Made by a program: the position numbers and the translations under genes. From positions 1 through 64,000 of the forward strand of contig NZ_JBIYSM020000018.1 in the NCBI RefSeq assembly GCF_044759095.2: a stretch of 64,000 bases of DNA, written 5' to 3'. This document shows, piece by piece, positions 43,538 to 51,118 of this stretch. How positions within the stretch are numbered: position 1 is the stretch's first letter; each line of letters starts with the position of its first letter. The DNA is from JBIYSM02 sp044759095 (lineage in GTDB: Bacteria > Bacillota > Bacilli > Brevibacillales > Brevibacillaceae). Below the pieces are notes generated by a model. The model was not told the DNA's origin. It worked only from the letters and a program-made list of their open reading frames with translations, and did not search any database.

Positions 43538-44437
43538 ATGCACCGTCTGTCAGAGAGAGAATGGCTGGCATACCGGCAAAAAAACAAAGATCGCGCCCGT
43601 ATGCTGATATCCTGCCCGGACCGCGCGGGGATCGTCGCCGCCGTGTCCCACATCTTGTTTCAGCAGGGGGCAAACATCGTTCAGTCGGACCAGTATACGA
43701 CGGATCCCGAAACGGGCCGCTTTTTTATGCGAATTGAGTTTGACCTGGTGAACCTGGAGGAAAGATGCGAGGAGCTCAAGGAGGCGTTTCGTCCCGTAGC
43801 GGAGAGCTTCGATATGAATTGGTCACTGGTGGAGGCGAAAAAGCGGAAGAAGATGGCCATTTTCGTGTCCAAGGAGGATCACTGCCTGTTGGAGCTCTTG
43901 TGGCAGTGGAAATCGGGAGCCCTGCATACCGATATCGAAATGGTGATCAGCAACCATCCCGACATGCGGGAGACAGTGGAATCATTCGGCATTCCGTACC
44001 ACCATATCCCGGTCACGAAGGAGACGAAAGCAGAGGCCGAGGCAAAGCAGCTGGCCGTGCTGGAGCGGGGTGTGGACGTGATCGTGCTGGCGCGTTACAT
44101 GCAGATTCTGTCGCCTGACTTTTTACATGCGTACGCGAACCGGATCATCAATATCCACCACTCGTTTCTGCCGGCCTTCGTGGGAGCGAAGCCCTACGAG
44201 CAGGCGTATCGGCGCGGCGTAAAGCTGATCGGGGCTACCGCCCACTACGTAACCGAGGAGCTGGATGCCGGTCCGATTATCGAACAGGACGTCCAACGCG
44301 TCAGTCATCAGGAGGACGTAGAGGCGCTGAAGCAGTTGGGCCGCCAGGTGGAACGGACGGTGCTGGCTCGTGCCGTCGGTTGGCATCTGGAGGACCGGGT
44401 GCTGGTGTATGAAAACAAAACGATTGTCTTTCCATGA
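43538..44437 (+). CDS. purU: Formyltetrahydrofolate deformylase
   Basis: A 299-residue enzyme with an N-terminal ACT domain (LISCPDRAGIVAAVSHI) and a C-terminal formyl-transferase-type hydrolase domain. The catalytic Asn-His-Asp set is in IINIHHSFLPAF and TEELDAGPII. It hydrolyses 10-formyl-THF to THF and formate, balancing one-carbon pools. ATG 43538 lies after GGAGGAG. The gene is divergent from the sigma/anti-sigma pair. Confidence 0.94.
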   Translation: MHRLSEREWLAYRQKNKDRARMLISCPDRAGIVAAVSHILFQQGANIVQSDQYTTDPETGRFFMRIEFDLVNLEERCEELKEAFRPVAESFDMNWSLVEAKKRKKMAIFVSKEDHCLLELLWQWKSGALHTDIEMVISNHPDMRETVESFGIPYHHIPVTKETKAEAEAKQLAVLERGVDVIVLARYMQILSPDFLHAYANRIINIHHSFLPAFVGAKPYEQAYRRGVKLIGATAHYVTEELDAGPIIEQDVQRVSHQEDVEALKQLGRQVERTVLARAVGWHLEDRVLVYENKTIVFP

Positions 44438-44485
44438 TGAAAATGGCCCTTTCCTGTGGCAAGGGCCTTCGTGCGTCTTGTAACT

Positions 44486-45373
44486 TTAAAACATGCCAAG
44501 AACCATGTCGAGAAACCGGGCGACGGTCGGCCGCTGGTCGCTCTCATCTTCCCGTGTACAGAGATAGACGGGACGTTTGATCTCGATGCCGGACAGGCGG
44601 ACGCGCCCGACTTCTCCTCTGGCTACCATCTCGCGGACGGCCGGCTCGGGTGCCAGCATGGTTCCGTAGCCCGCGCGGACGGATTGAATGGACTCGATCA
44701 GTCCGTGGTATTGCAATCCTACTCTCGGCGGACTCACACCGTGTTCCCGGCAGAGCGAATACAGGCGTTCCCGGGTGGAGCTTCCTTGCTCTCTTAACAG
44801 AAAGGGCTCACGCATCAGCTGTTCCAGGGAAACCTCCTGGCCCGCGAACGGATGCCCGGGGGGAACGATGAACCAGTATGCCACACCCGCAATGTGATAA
44901 CGCCGAATCGGACGTTCGTCCCACGACTCATTGGCAATCACGGCCAGGTCGGCCTGGTACTGAAGAAGCCGCTCCATGCATTGCTGAGAGTTTCCCGTAC
45001 GAATTTCCACCTCAACCTGTTCATACTGCCGCTTGTAGGAAGCAAGCCACGCGGGCAGCAGATAATGGGAGGGAAGATAGGTGGAAGCGACCCGCAGTTT
45101 TCCCCGTTTGCCCTCCATGATCTCTGCCAGCTGCAATTCGATTTCCTTTTCCCAGTCATAGATCCGCCGGGCTTTTTCATACAAAAACCGACCCACATGG
45201 GTAAGCGCTATGCCCCGTCCTTCCGGGTAAACCAGTCTGATTCCCAGTTCCTGCTCCAGCTTCCGGATTTGAGCCGTGACAGCCGGCTGGCTGATGGACA
45301 ACGCATCTGCTGCTGTGGTGACGCTTCCTCGCGAGGCTACCTCCACGAATATACGCAAGGCGTGCAGGTTCAT
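44486..45373 (-). CDS. LysR-family transcriptional regulator
   Basis: A 295-residue LysR regulator. The N-terminal winged helix is LRIFVEVASRGSVTTAAD..ISQPAVTAQIRKLE, and the C-terminal two-lobed effector domain begins near residue 90. ATG 45373 gives the family N-terminus MNLHALRIF. It is divergent from an MFS gene, and a symmetrical LysR-type box lies between them, so it probably controls that transporter. The effector is unknown. Confidence 0.9.
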   Translation of the reverse strand: MNLHALRIFVEVASRGSVTTAADALSISQPAVTAQIRKLEQELGIRLVYPEGRGIALTHVGRFLYEKARRIYDWEKEIELQLAEIMEGKRGKLRVASTYLPSHYLLPAWLASYKRQYEQVEVEIRTGNSQQCMERLLQYQADLAVIANESWDERPIRRYHIAGVAYWFIVPPGHPFAGQEVSLEQLMREPFLLREQGSSTRERLYSLCREHGVSPPRVGLQYHGLIESIQSVRAGYGTMLAPEPAVREMVARGEVGRVRLSGIEIKRPVYLCTREDESDQRPTVARFLDMVLGMF

Positions 45374-45387
45374 AATTTCTCCCCATT

Positions 45388-45404
45388 CATAAGAATTGCT
45401 TATG
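45388..45404. promoter_or_regulatory. LysR-type binding box
   Basis: Perfect inverted repeat CATAAG-N5-CTTATG; its core fits the T-N11-A pattern of LysR sites. It lies 15 bases upstream of the LysR start codon, in the divergent promoter region of the MFS gene. Confidence 0.65.
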
Positions 45405-45489
45405 AGTTCGGCACAAAGATGTATTGGATCTGCTTTGGTCTTCTTTGTACTGTATAGCATAGAAAGCGAATCGTGCAAAGGAGTAAACG

Positions 45490-46677
45490 ATGAGGGAAAA
45501 GAGCGGAAAGACACAAGTCATAGCAGTTGCCCTTGTGACTGCGTTGTGTATGCTGGGTGATTCCATGCTGTACGTCGTTTTGCCCATCTATTGGAGAGAG
45601 GCGGGACTCCATTCCCTGTGGGAAGTGGGCATTTTGCTTTCGGTGAATCGATTGGTACGGGTGCCGCTGGGACCCCCCGTCGGGAAATGGTATGAGCAAA
45701 CCGGTGGCCGCAAAGGATTGATCATCGCTGTCGCGCTGGCATTCGTGACTACTCTGTCCTATGGCTTTCAGGGGTTTTGGCTGTGGCTGGGGATGAGGTG
45801 TCTGTGGGGCGTGTCATGGACGTTTTTGCGATTGGGGGCTTATGCACTGATCGTGGGTGTATCCGAAGAAACCAACCGCGGGCATCTGATGGGCTTGTAC
45901 AACGGCTTGTACCGGCTGGGCAGTTTGGGCGGAATGCTGGCAGGCGCGATGCTTGCTGCCTGGTCCGGTTTGCGGACAGCGTCGTTTCTTTTGGCGGCTT
46001 TCTCCCTGCTCGCGTTCCTTCTTGTCTTTGTCTATATCCGTCCCTCCTTTCCGAAACGGATCATCGACAGGGTTTTGGGCGATGACCCGAGAGCTTTGTG
46101 GAAGAGGAGGAGTGTCCTGTTCACGATGGGTACGGGACTGTTGATCGCCATGGTGTATCAGGGCATGTTTACCGCCACGTTGAGTCGCTTGATCGAGATC
46201 GGTCAGCCGCTTGCGGTCATGGGGGAAATGGCTTTCGGCGCCGCCGTCGTAGCAAGTCTGGTACAGGGGGTTCGCTGGGGCTGGGAACCTTGGGCAGCTC
46301 CCTGGTTTGGCAAAATCTCGGACCGTTACGAGCGAAGAACGATGTTTGTCTTGTTTTTGTTTGCGGCATCCGCGCTGTTTGGGCTGCTGCATGCCCCGTT
46401 GTCCTTTGCCATCTGGTTGTGCCTTCTTCTGGGAATCCAGATGACGGCAACGATTCTGACCACGGTCACGGACACGCTGGCCGCAGACGAGGCCTCGAAA
46501 CTGACAAACGGCACCGTGCTGATGACACTTTATTCCGTCGCAACCGATCTGGGTGCCGCATTGGGGCCGCTTTTCGCCTTTTGGATAGACGGATGCTTCG
46601 GTCTCGATGTGCTGTATGGAGGAATGGCCGCGACCCTGCTGGTGATCGCGATCGGATGGTCCATGCGGCGTCTGTGA
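45490..46677 (+). CDS. MFS transporter
   Basis: A 395-residue protein with about twelve helices, of the DHA1-like size class. It has a motif A-like loop (VGKWYEQTGGRKG) after TM2 and a second one (GKISDRYERRT) in the middle of the protein. It is probably an exporter under control of the divergent LysR gene. The substrate is unknown. ATG 45490 follows AAAGGAG. Its TGA stop directly abuts the stop of the convergent esterase gene (TGATCA). Confidence 0.85.
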   Translation: MREKSGKTQVIAVALVTALCMLGDSMLYVVLPIYWREAGLHSLWEVGILLSVNRLVRVPLGPPVGKWYEQTGGRKGLIIAVALAFVTTLSYGFQGFWLWLGMRCLWGVSWTFLRLGAYALIVGVSEETNRGHLMGLYNGLYRLGSLGGMLAGAMLAAWSGLRTASFLLAAFSLLAFLLVFVYIRPSFPKRIIDRVLGDDPRALWKRRSVLFTMGTGLLIAMVYQGMFTATLSRLIEIGQPLAVMGEMAFGAAVVASLVQGVRWGWEPWAAPWFGKISDRYERRTMFVLFLFAASALFGLLHAPLSFAIWLCLLLGIQMTATILTTVTDTLAADEASKLTNGTVLMTLYSVATDLGAALGPLFAFWIDGCFGLDVLYGGMAATLLVIAIGWSMRRL

Positions 46678-47358
46678 TCAATCGGCAGTACAGTGCTCCC
46701 GAATGGTGTCCAGCACGTAGGCAATCACGTCGTCTCTTTCGGGGCCGTGCAGCAGCATGTGGCCGGAGCGGTCGTAGTAAGCGATGCGGGGAGAGAGGCT
46801 TTTGACGCTTTTGGCCAGCTGCTCCGCGCTGATGGATCGAACCGTATCGTCCCGTTTGGCTTGCAGCAGCACGTACGGGCAGGACACCTGGGCGAGAACC
46901 GGTTTCGTCTCTGCCAACAGGCGGCGAAACTGGAGCATGCTGCGGACGGGGATTTTCACCATGCTGCGCAAATACCGGCGGGAGTGGACGGCGAAGTCTT
47001 CCTGCAGGTAGTTGATAGCCTGACGTAAATCCCAGTAATAGTAGGGGGTATTCAGGGTGACAAGCAGGCTGACCGGATAGCGGCTGGCGATGTGAAACGC
47101 AAGCAGCCCGCCCATGGAAAAGCCGATGACGACGATGCGATCGGACCGCATGGAGAGCCGCTTGTAGGCTTCTTCGGCGGAACGCAGCCAGTCGTGCCGC
47201 GTGCTTCGGCCCAGATGGCGGCGGCCCAGGCCGTGTCCCTCCAGCGTCGGACACTCGACGTGGTAGCCTTCCTCACGCAGCGCCTTGGCGAGCGGCAGCA
47301 CGTCGCGAATATCGCCGGCAAAGCCGTGAATGACCAGACAACCGATTGTATCTGTCAT
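46678..47358 (-). CDS. Alpha/beta hydrolase (carboxylesterase, Est30-like)
   Basis: A 226-residue serine hydrolase. The oxyanion HGFAG loop is near residue 10, the nucleophile lies in GFSMGG, the acid in AKRDDTV and the catalytic His in SGHMLLHG. The layout and size match the thermostable carboxylesterases of Bacillaceae (YvaK/Est30). ATG 47358 follows AAAGGAG; longer in-frame starts have no ribosome binding site. Confidence 0.85.
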   Translation of the reverse strand: MTDTIGCLVIHGFAGDIRDVLPLAKALREEGYHVECPTLEGHGLGRRHLGRSTRHDWLRSAEEAYKRLSMRSDRIVVIGFSMGGLLAFHIASRYPVSLLVTLNTPYYYWDLRQAINYLQEDFAVHSRRYLRSMVKIPVRSMLQFRRLLAETKPVLAQVSCPYVLLQAKRDDTVRSISAEQLAKSVKSLSPRIAYYDRSGHMLLHGPERDDVIAYVLDTIREHCTAD

Positions 47359-47621
47359 GATGAGTCTCCTTTCGGGCGAGGTACAAAGACTAACATAACA
47401 TAAATAGGCCCTGCAAAAAAATCGTGTCTGCAGGGCGTGGACCGGAGTGGTTTTGGTGCCTGTCACTCGTCGAAAAAGCAAACATAATTTTGCTTGGGTG
47501 CCTGTGGTCAATCCCCAAAGAAACAGACACTAAAAATTTCGACATTACACAGTGATATGCTCCCTAAATTCTATAGGGGAATATCGTGTAAAATCCAGGG
47601 GAAATAATGGTATTTCAATAT
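47359..47621. other. Non-coding region with GGTGCCTGT-type repeats
   Basis: No ORF with a ribosome binding site. Two copies of GGTGCCTGT (near 47454 and 47499) and an inverted CAGACAC (near 47524) occur with a small hairpin AAGCAAA/TTTGCTT between them. Similar strings are known as scattered repeats in other Firmicutes, but no element boundary could be set. Confidence 0.3.
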
Positions 47622-47935
47622 GGAGGGAGGCTAAAAATGCCCCCTTCCGTTTGTAGACAAACTGTTGCTAACGAGAGAAGGGGCCGTTTGTTCCAGCCGT
47701 ACGCGAGCTGTGACGACCTGCCCAGCGAAGCGAGGTGGGCGCGGGGATCCGCAGCGTCAACTTGACAAATCATCGTAGCGCCGCCACTTTTGACGCTGCC
47801 CCCGCGAATCGTCGCAAGCGGACAGTTATTACTTCTTTGCTGGGAGGAGGGCCGAGCGACAGTCGGAAAAACGGCCCCTTAATATATAGATACATTGTCT
47901 TCAAGTCTGAAGGGGGGCTAAAAATGCCCCCCTTC
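47622..47935. repeat. 314-bp composite palindromic element (MITE-like or structured RNA)
   Basis: The core, 47678-47880, is bounded by a perfect 12-bp inverted repeat (AAGGGGCCGTTT/AAACGGCCCCTT). Inside, GCAGCGTCAA (47751-47760) pairs with TTGACGCTGC (47790-47799), extended by CGCGGGG (47740-47746) with CCCCGCG (47800-47806). The core is flanked by two hairpins sharing the loop TAAAAAT in the same orientation: GGAGGGAGGC/GCCCCCTTCC on the left and the perfect GAAGGGGGGC/GCCCCCCTTC on the right. No protein is encoded. It lies between the start of the esterase gene and the 3' end of scoB. Confidence 0.7.
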
Positions 47936-47952
47936 AAATTGATCTGTTGAAG

Positions 47953-48609
47953 TTACACCGAAATCGTCTTCAAATCCGGGGAGACGATCAGCTTCGGCTG
48001 CGTGCAGGCCTGGATGTCCTCGGCGGTATAGCCTTCCGCCACTTCCACCAGGACCAGTCCTTCCGCCGTCACGTCCAATACCGCCCGGTCCGTGATGATG
48101 CGGTTCACTACCTGTTTGCCGGTCAGCGGCAGGGCGCATTCGTTCAGGATCTTCGTTTCACCGTGCTTGTTGACATGCTCCATGATGACGACGATCTTTT
48201 TCGCGCCGTGCACCAGATCCATGGCGCCGCCCATGCCTTTTACCATTTTGCCGGGGATCATCCAGTTGGCCAGATCGCCGCCTGCCGACACTTCCATGGC
48301 CCCGAGGATGGCCAGGTCAATGTGGCCACCGCGAATCATGGCAAACGACTCGGCGCTGGAGAAATATGCCGCGCCCGGAATGGCCGTAACCGTTTCCTTG
48401 CCGGCGTTGATCAGATCGGGGTCGATCTCGTCCTCGGTCGGATAGGGACCGATCCCCAAAAGACCGTTTTCCGACTGGAGCACGACGGTTTTTCCTTCCG
48501 GGATGTAGTTGGCCACCAGCGTAGGCATGCCGATCCCTAGGTTTACGTAAAAGCCGTCCTCAATTTCTTGAGCGGCGCGCATTGCGACTTGTTCACGAGT
48601 CAGAGACAT
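47953..48609 (-). CDS. scoB: 3-oxoacid CoA-transferase subunit B
   Basis: A 218-residue subunit of a family I CoA-transferase. The catalytic glutamate lies in SENGLLGIGPYP (about residue 47), and the GKMVKGMGGAMDLV block is characteristic. With ScoA it moves CoA from succinyl-CoA (or acetyl-CoA) to acetoacetate in ketone-body or short-chain acid use. ATG 48609 is preceded by AAGGAGG. It is second in the scoAB operon, 32 bases after scoA. Confidence 0.93.
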   Translation of the reverse strand: MSLTREQVAMRAAQEIEDGFYVNLGIGMPTLVANYIPEGKTVVLQSENGLLGIGPYPTEDEIDPDLINAGKETVTAIPGAAYFSSAESFAMIRGGHIDLAILGAMEVSAGGDLANWMIPGKMVKGMGGAMDLVHGAKKIVVIMEHVNKHGETKILNECALPLTGKQVVNRIITDRAVLDVTAEGLVLVEVAEGYTAEDIQACTQPKLIVSPDLKTISV

Positions 48610-48641
48610 GTGTGGATCCTCCTTGCGATGGAATGATGGAA

Positions 48642-49334
48642 TTAGGAACGAACCGTACGTCGTTCGATGCGTTTTTCAAATTTCGGCGCCTGGATCAGAC
48701 GTTGTACGTACACGCTGGGCGTATGGATGTGATCGGGATCCAGTTCGCCTGTTTCGACGATTTCCTCCACTTCCACAATGGTGATCTTGCCGGCAGCGGC
48801 CATCATCGGGTTGAAGTTGCGGGCTGTTTTGCGGTAGACAAGGTTGCCCATCTTGTCCGCCTTCCACGCCTTGATCAGCGCAAAGTCGCCCGTGATGCCA
48901 TGCTCCAGCAGGTACTCCTTGCCGTCGAAAACGCGTGTTTCGCGCCCTTCGGCAATCGGGGTGCCCACACCGGCCGGCGTGTAAAACGCTGGGATGCCTG
49001 CGCCGCCTGCGCGAATTCGCTCCGCCAGCGTCCCTTGCGGATTCAGTTCGACTTCCAGCTCTCCCGAGAGGAATTGTCGCTCAAACTCCTTGTTTTCACC
49101 TACGTACGAGGCGACCATTTTTTTAATCTGCTTTTCGCGGAGCAAAAGCCCCAATCCCCAGTCGTCGACACCGCAGTTGTTGGAAACTACGGTCAGGTTT
49201 TTTACGCCTTTGTCGCGCAGGGCGATGATCAGATTCTCCGGAATCCCCACCAGACCAAACCCGCCGACGAGCAAGGTGGCGCCGTCATGGATGTCCGCAA
49301 CAATTTCCGAATAAGACGTGTAGATTTTTGCCAT
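48642..49334 (-). CDS. scoA: 3-oxoacid CoA-transferase subunit A
   Basis: A 230-residue subunit A. The CoA-binding glycine loop GGFGLVGIPENLI lies at about residues 25-37, and NFNPMMAAAGKITIVEVEEIV is typical near the C-terminus (given here in parts NFNPMMA and KITIVEVEEIV). ATG 49334 follows GGAGTG and gives the usual N-terminus MAKIY. A perfect catabolite response element lies about 40 bases upstream, so carbon catabolite control by CcpA is likely. Confidence 0.93.
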   Translation of the reverse strand: MAKIYTSYSEIVADIHDGATLLVGGFGLVGIPENLIIALRDKGVKNLTVVSNNCGVDDWGLGLLLREKQIKKMVASYVGENKEFERQFLSGELEVELNPQGTLAERIRAGGAGIPAFYTPAGVGTPIAEGRETRVFDGKEYLLEHGITGDFALIKAWKADKMGNLVYRKTARNFNPMMAAAGKITIVEVEEIVETGELDPDHIHTPSVYVQRLIQAPKFEKRIERRTVRS

Positions 49335-49375
49335 GAAGTTCACTCCCGCAATCAAGATTAATGTGGATACGCGTG

Positions 49376-49389
49376 TGAAAGCGCTGTCA
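49376..49389. promoter_or_regulatory. Catabolite response element (cre) of scoAB
   Basis: TGAAAGCGCTGTCA matches the cre consensus TGWAANCGNTNWCA at all 14 positions. It lies 42-55 bases upstream of the scoA start, and a TTGACA hexamer on the minus strand overlaps it, a position suited to CcpA repression. Confidence 0.75.
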
Positions 49390-49539
49390 AAGCGATCTTA
49401 CCTACATCTTATCAAAGGCAGAAGGGTGGGAACAGTAGGTAATATCCGTCTCTTCTGAACATTATAACGGTGTGAGTTACAAACAAGCCTTTCGCGATTT
49501 AGAACCTGGTATAATTAATCATAGATGGCGGTTTTAAGA

Positions 49540-49786
49540 AGATTGGCCAAAAGTTATCAAAATATCACATTTGACTGTAACTATCACGTTGTATTTTGTC
49601 CGAAGTAATCGGAGTTTGGAGGACTTACAAGTGCAAAACATGATCAGAAACCACAAGTTGGCAAAATCGATTGCAGATGCTTCATGGGCAACTTTTCGTA
49701 CGATGCTGGAGTATAAGGCGAAATGGATCCCCTGCCGGCACAAGGTCGCCTTTAGGGGAGGCATGGGGAGTGTCGAAGAAAAGTAG
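49540..49786 (+). mobile_element. Internally deleted IS200/IS605-family remnant (tnpA and tnpB scraps)
   Basis: Positions 49570-49605 read FDCNYHVVFCPK, the start of a Y1 (HUH) transposase TnpA, then stop. Immediately after, in another frame, 49615-49726 read as an internal TnpB segment (LEDLQVQNMIRNHKLAKS, then DASWATFRTMLEYKAKW). The bulk of both genes is missing, so one deletion appears to have joined the 5' end of tnpA to the 3' part of tnpB. The exact ends are not defined. The region 49390-49539 holds no gene. Confidence 0.7.
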
Positions 49787-49876
49787 TACAAATTTAGATA
49801 GTTCTGTGTATAAAATATATTTTGTCAATTTGTCTTTTTTTATGATCATTATGGACTTATCGTAGGAGCTGATGGA

Positions 49877-51118
49877 ATGAAAATATGGATCGGACTCTCG
49901 TTGGCCGCTCTTTTACTGGCAACAGGCTGTGAGAAGTTGGATGCCGAAGTGGAACAGTTGAAGAAAAAAGAGGAAGAAACCGTGATCAAGGTAAAATCGG
50001 TCAGTGCGTTCACCGTGGAAAACCAGCAGGACGGCTTGATACAGGAGATTTCCGGCGTGGTTGCGCCCCGTAAGGAACTGTCGCTTTCCTTCGGGCGCTC
50101 CGGCAAGATTGACAAGATATACGTGAAAAAAGGAAGTGTGGTCCAGGCAGGCACCCTGTTGGCCTCCTTGGATACATCCGTTTGGCAGCAGGAAGTCACT
50201 GCCGCTCAAGGGCAGGTCGCCAGTGCCAACATTCGCCGTGCCAAAGCTCTGCAGGGTGCTGATCAGCACGAAGTGAATACGCAGAAGCTGCAGGTGGAAA
50301 AAGCGAGACAAACCGCGAACAAGGCTGCAGAGGAATACGCGCAAGGAAAATTGCTGTACCAGAACGGCGCCATCTCCAAGGATGAGTTGGATCAACTGGC
50401 ACTGCGGGAAAAACAGACGAAACTGGATCTTCAGGAGCAGGAGCTGCGTTACGGCAAGCTTCTGGAAGGCGCCGACAGACTGGACGTGGAGGAGGCCAAT
50501 GCTGAAGTGAAGCAGGCTACCGTTCAACTGCTGCGGGCACAGCAGGAGGCGAAAGACGCCAGGTTGACGGCGCCGTTTACAGGTGTAGTCGCAGCCGTCA
50601 CGCAGACGGAATCGGAACAGACGGGTCCAGGCAGCGAAGTCATCCGGTTGGTCGATACCACACAGTGGCTGGTGCAACTGCAGGTGGAAAGCGATCAGAT
50701 CGGAAACTGGCAGGTGGGCAAACCGGTTACCGTGCGCTCTTCCGACGGTACTCAGGCGGAAGGGACGGTACACTTTGTGGCTCCCGTCATGGATCAGCAG
50801 ACAGGAACCTATCCCGTGGAAGTGGCCGTACAGGGAGATGTCGCCACCTGGAGGGGCGGGATGACCGTGATCTGTCAGTATCTGGTAAAGTCTGCCAATG
50901 CGCTGCTGGTGCCGGTAACCAGTGTCGGCATTTCGGAAGAATCCTATTACGTGATGAAAATCGACAACAATACGCTCAAAAAGGAACCGGTGAAGGTTGG
51001 AGCACTTTACGGACAGTATTACGAAGTCGTGGAAGGCTTGGAGGCCGGAGAACAGATTGTCCGTACGGGGCTTTCCTACGTGATCGACGGCGAGGCGGTG
51101 AAGGTGGCGGATGAATAG
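49877..51118 (+). CDS. RND-type efflux adaptor lipoprotein
   Basis: A 413-residue membrane fusion protein with a lipobox ATGC (about residues 15-18), lipoyl halves (LSLSFGRSGKIDKIYVKKG, then ARLTAPFTGVVAAV), a coiled-coil hairpin (about residues 100-215), a beta-barrel and a membrane-proximal domain. It is co-translated with the RND pump gene, which it overlaps by eight bases. It probably connects the pump to the outer face of the membrane. Confidence 0.88.
   Translation: MKIWIGLSLAALLLATGCEKLDAEVEQLKKKEEETVIKVKSVSAFTVENQQDGLIQEISGVVAPRKELSLSFGRSGKIDKIYVKKGSVVQAGTLLASLDTSVWQQEVTAAQGQVASANIRRAKALQGADQHEVNTQKLQVEKARQTANKAAEEYAQGKLLYQNGAISKDELDQLALREKQTKLDLQEQELRYGKLLEGADRLDVEEANAEVKQATVQLLRAQQEAKDARLTAPFTGVVAAVTQTESEQTGPGSEVIRLVDTTQWLVQLQVESDQIGNWQVGKPVTVRSSDGTQAEGTVHFVAPVMDQQTGTYPVEVAVQGDVATWRGGMTVICQYLVKSANALLVPVTSVGISEESYYVMKIDNNTLKKEPVKVGALYGQYYEVVEGLEAGEQIVRTGLSYVIDGEAVKVADE

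Noticed and set aside
44440..44475. Hairpin GGCCCTT/AAGGGCC after purU as a terminator
   Set aside because: The stem is real, but no T-tract follows on the + strand and only a weak one exists on the other; not called.
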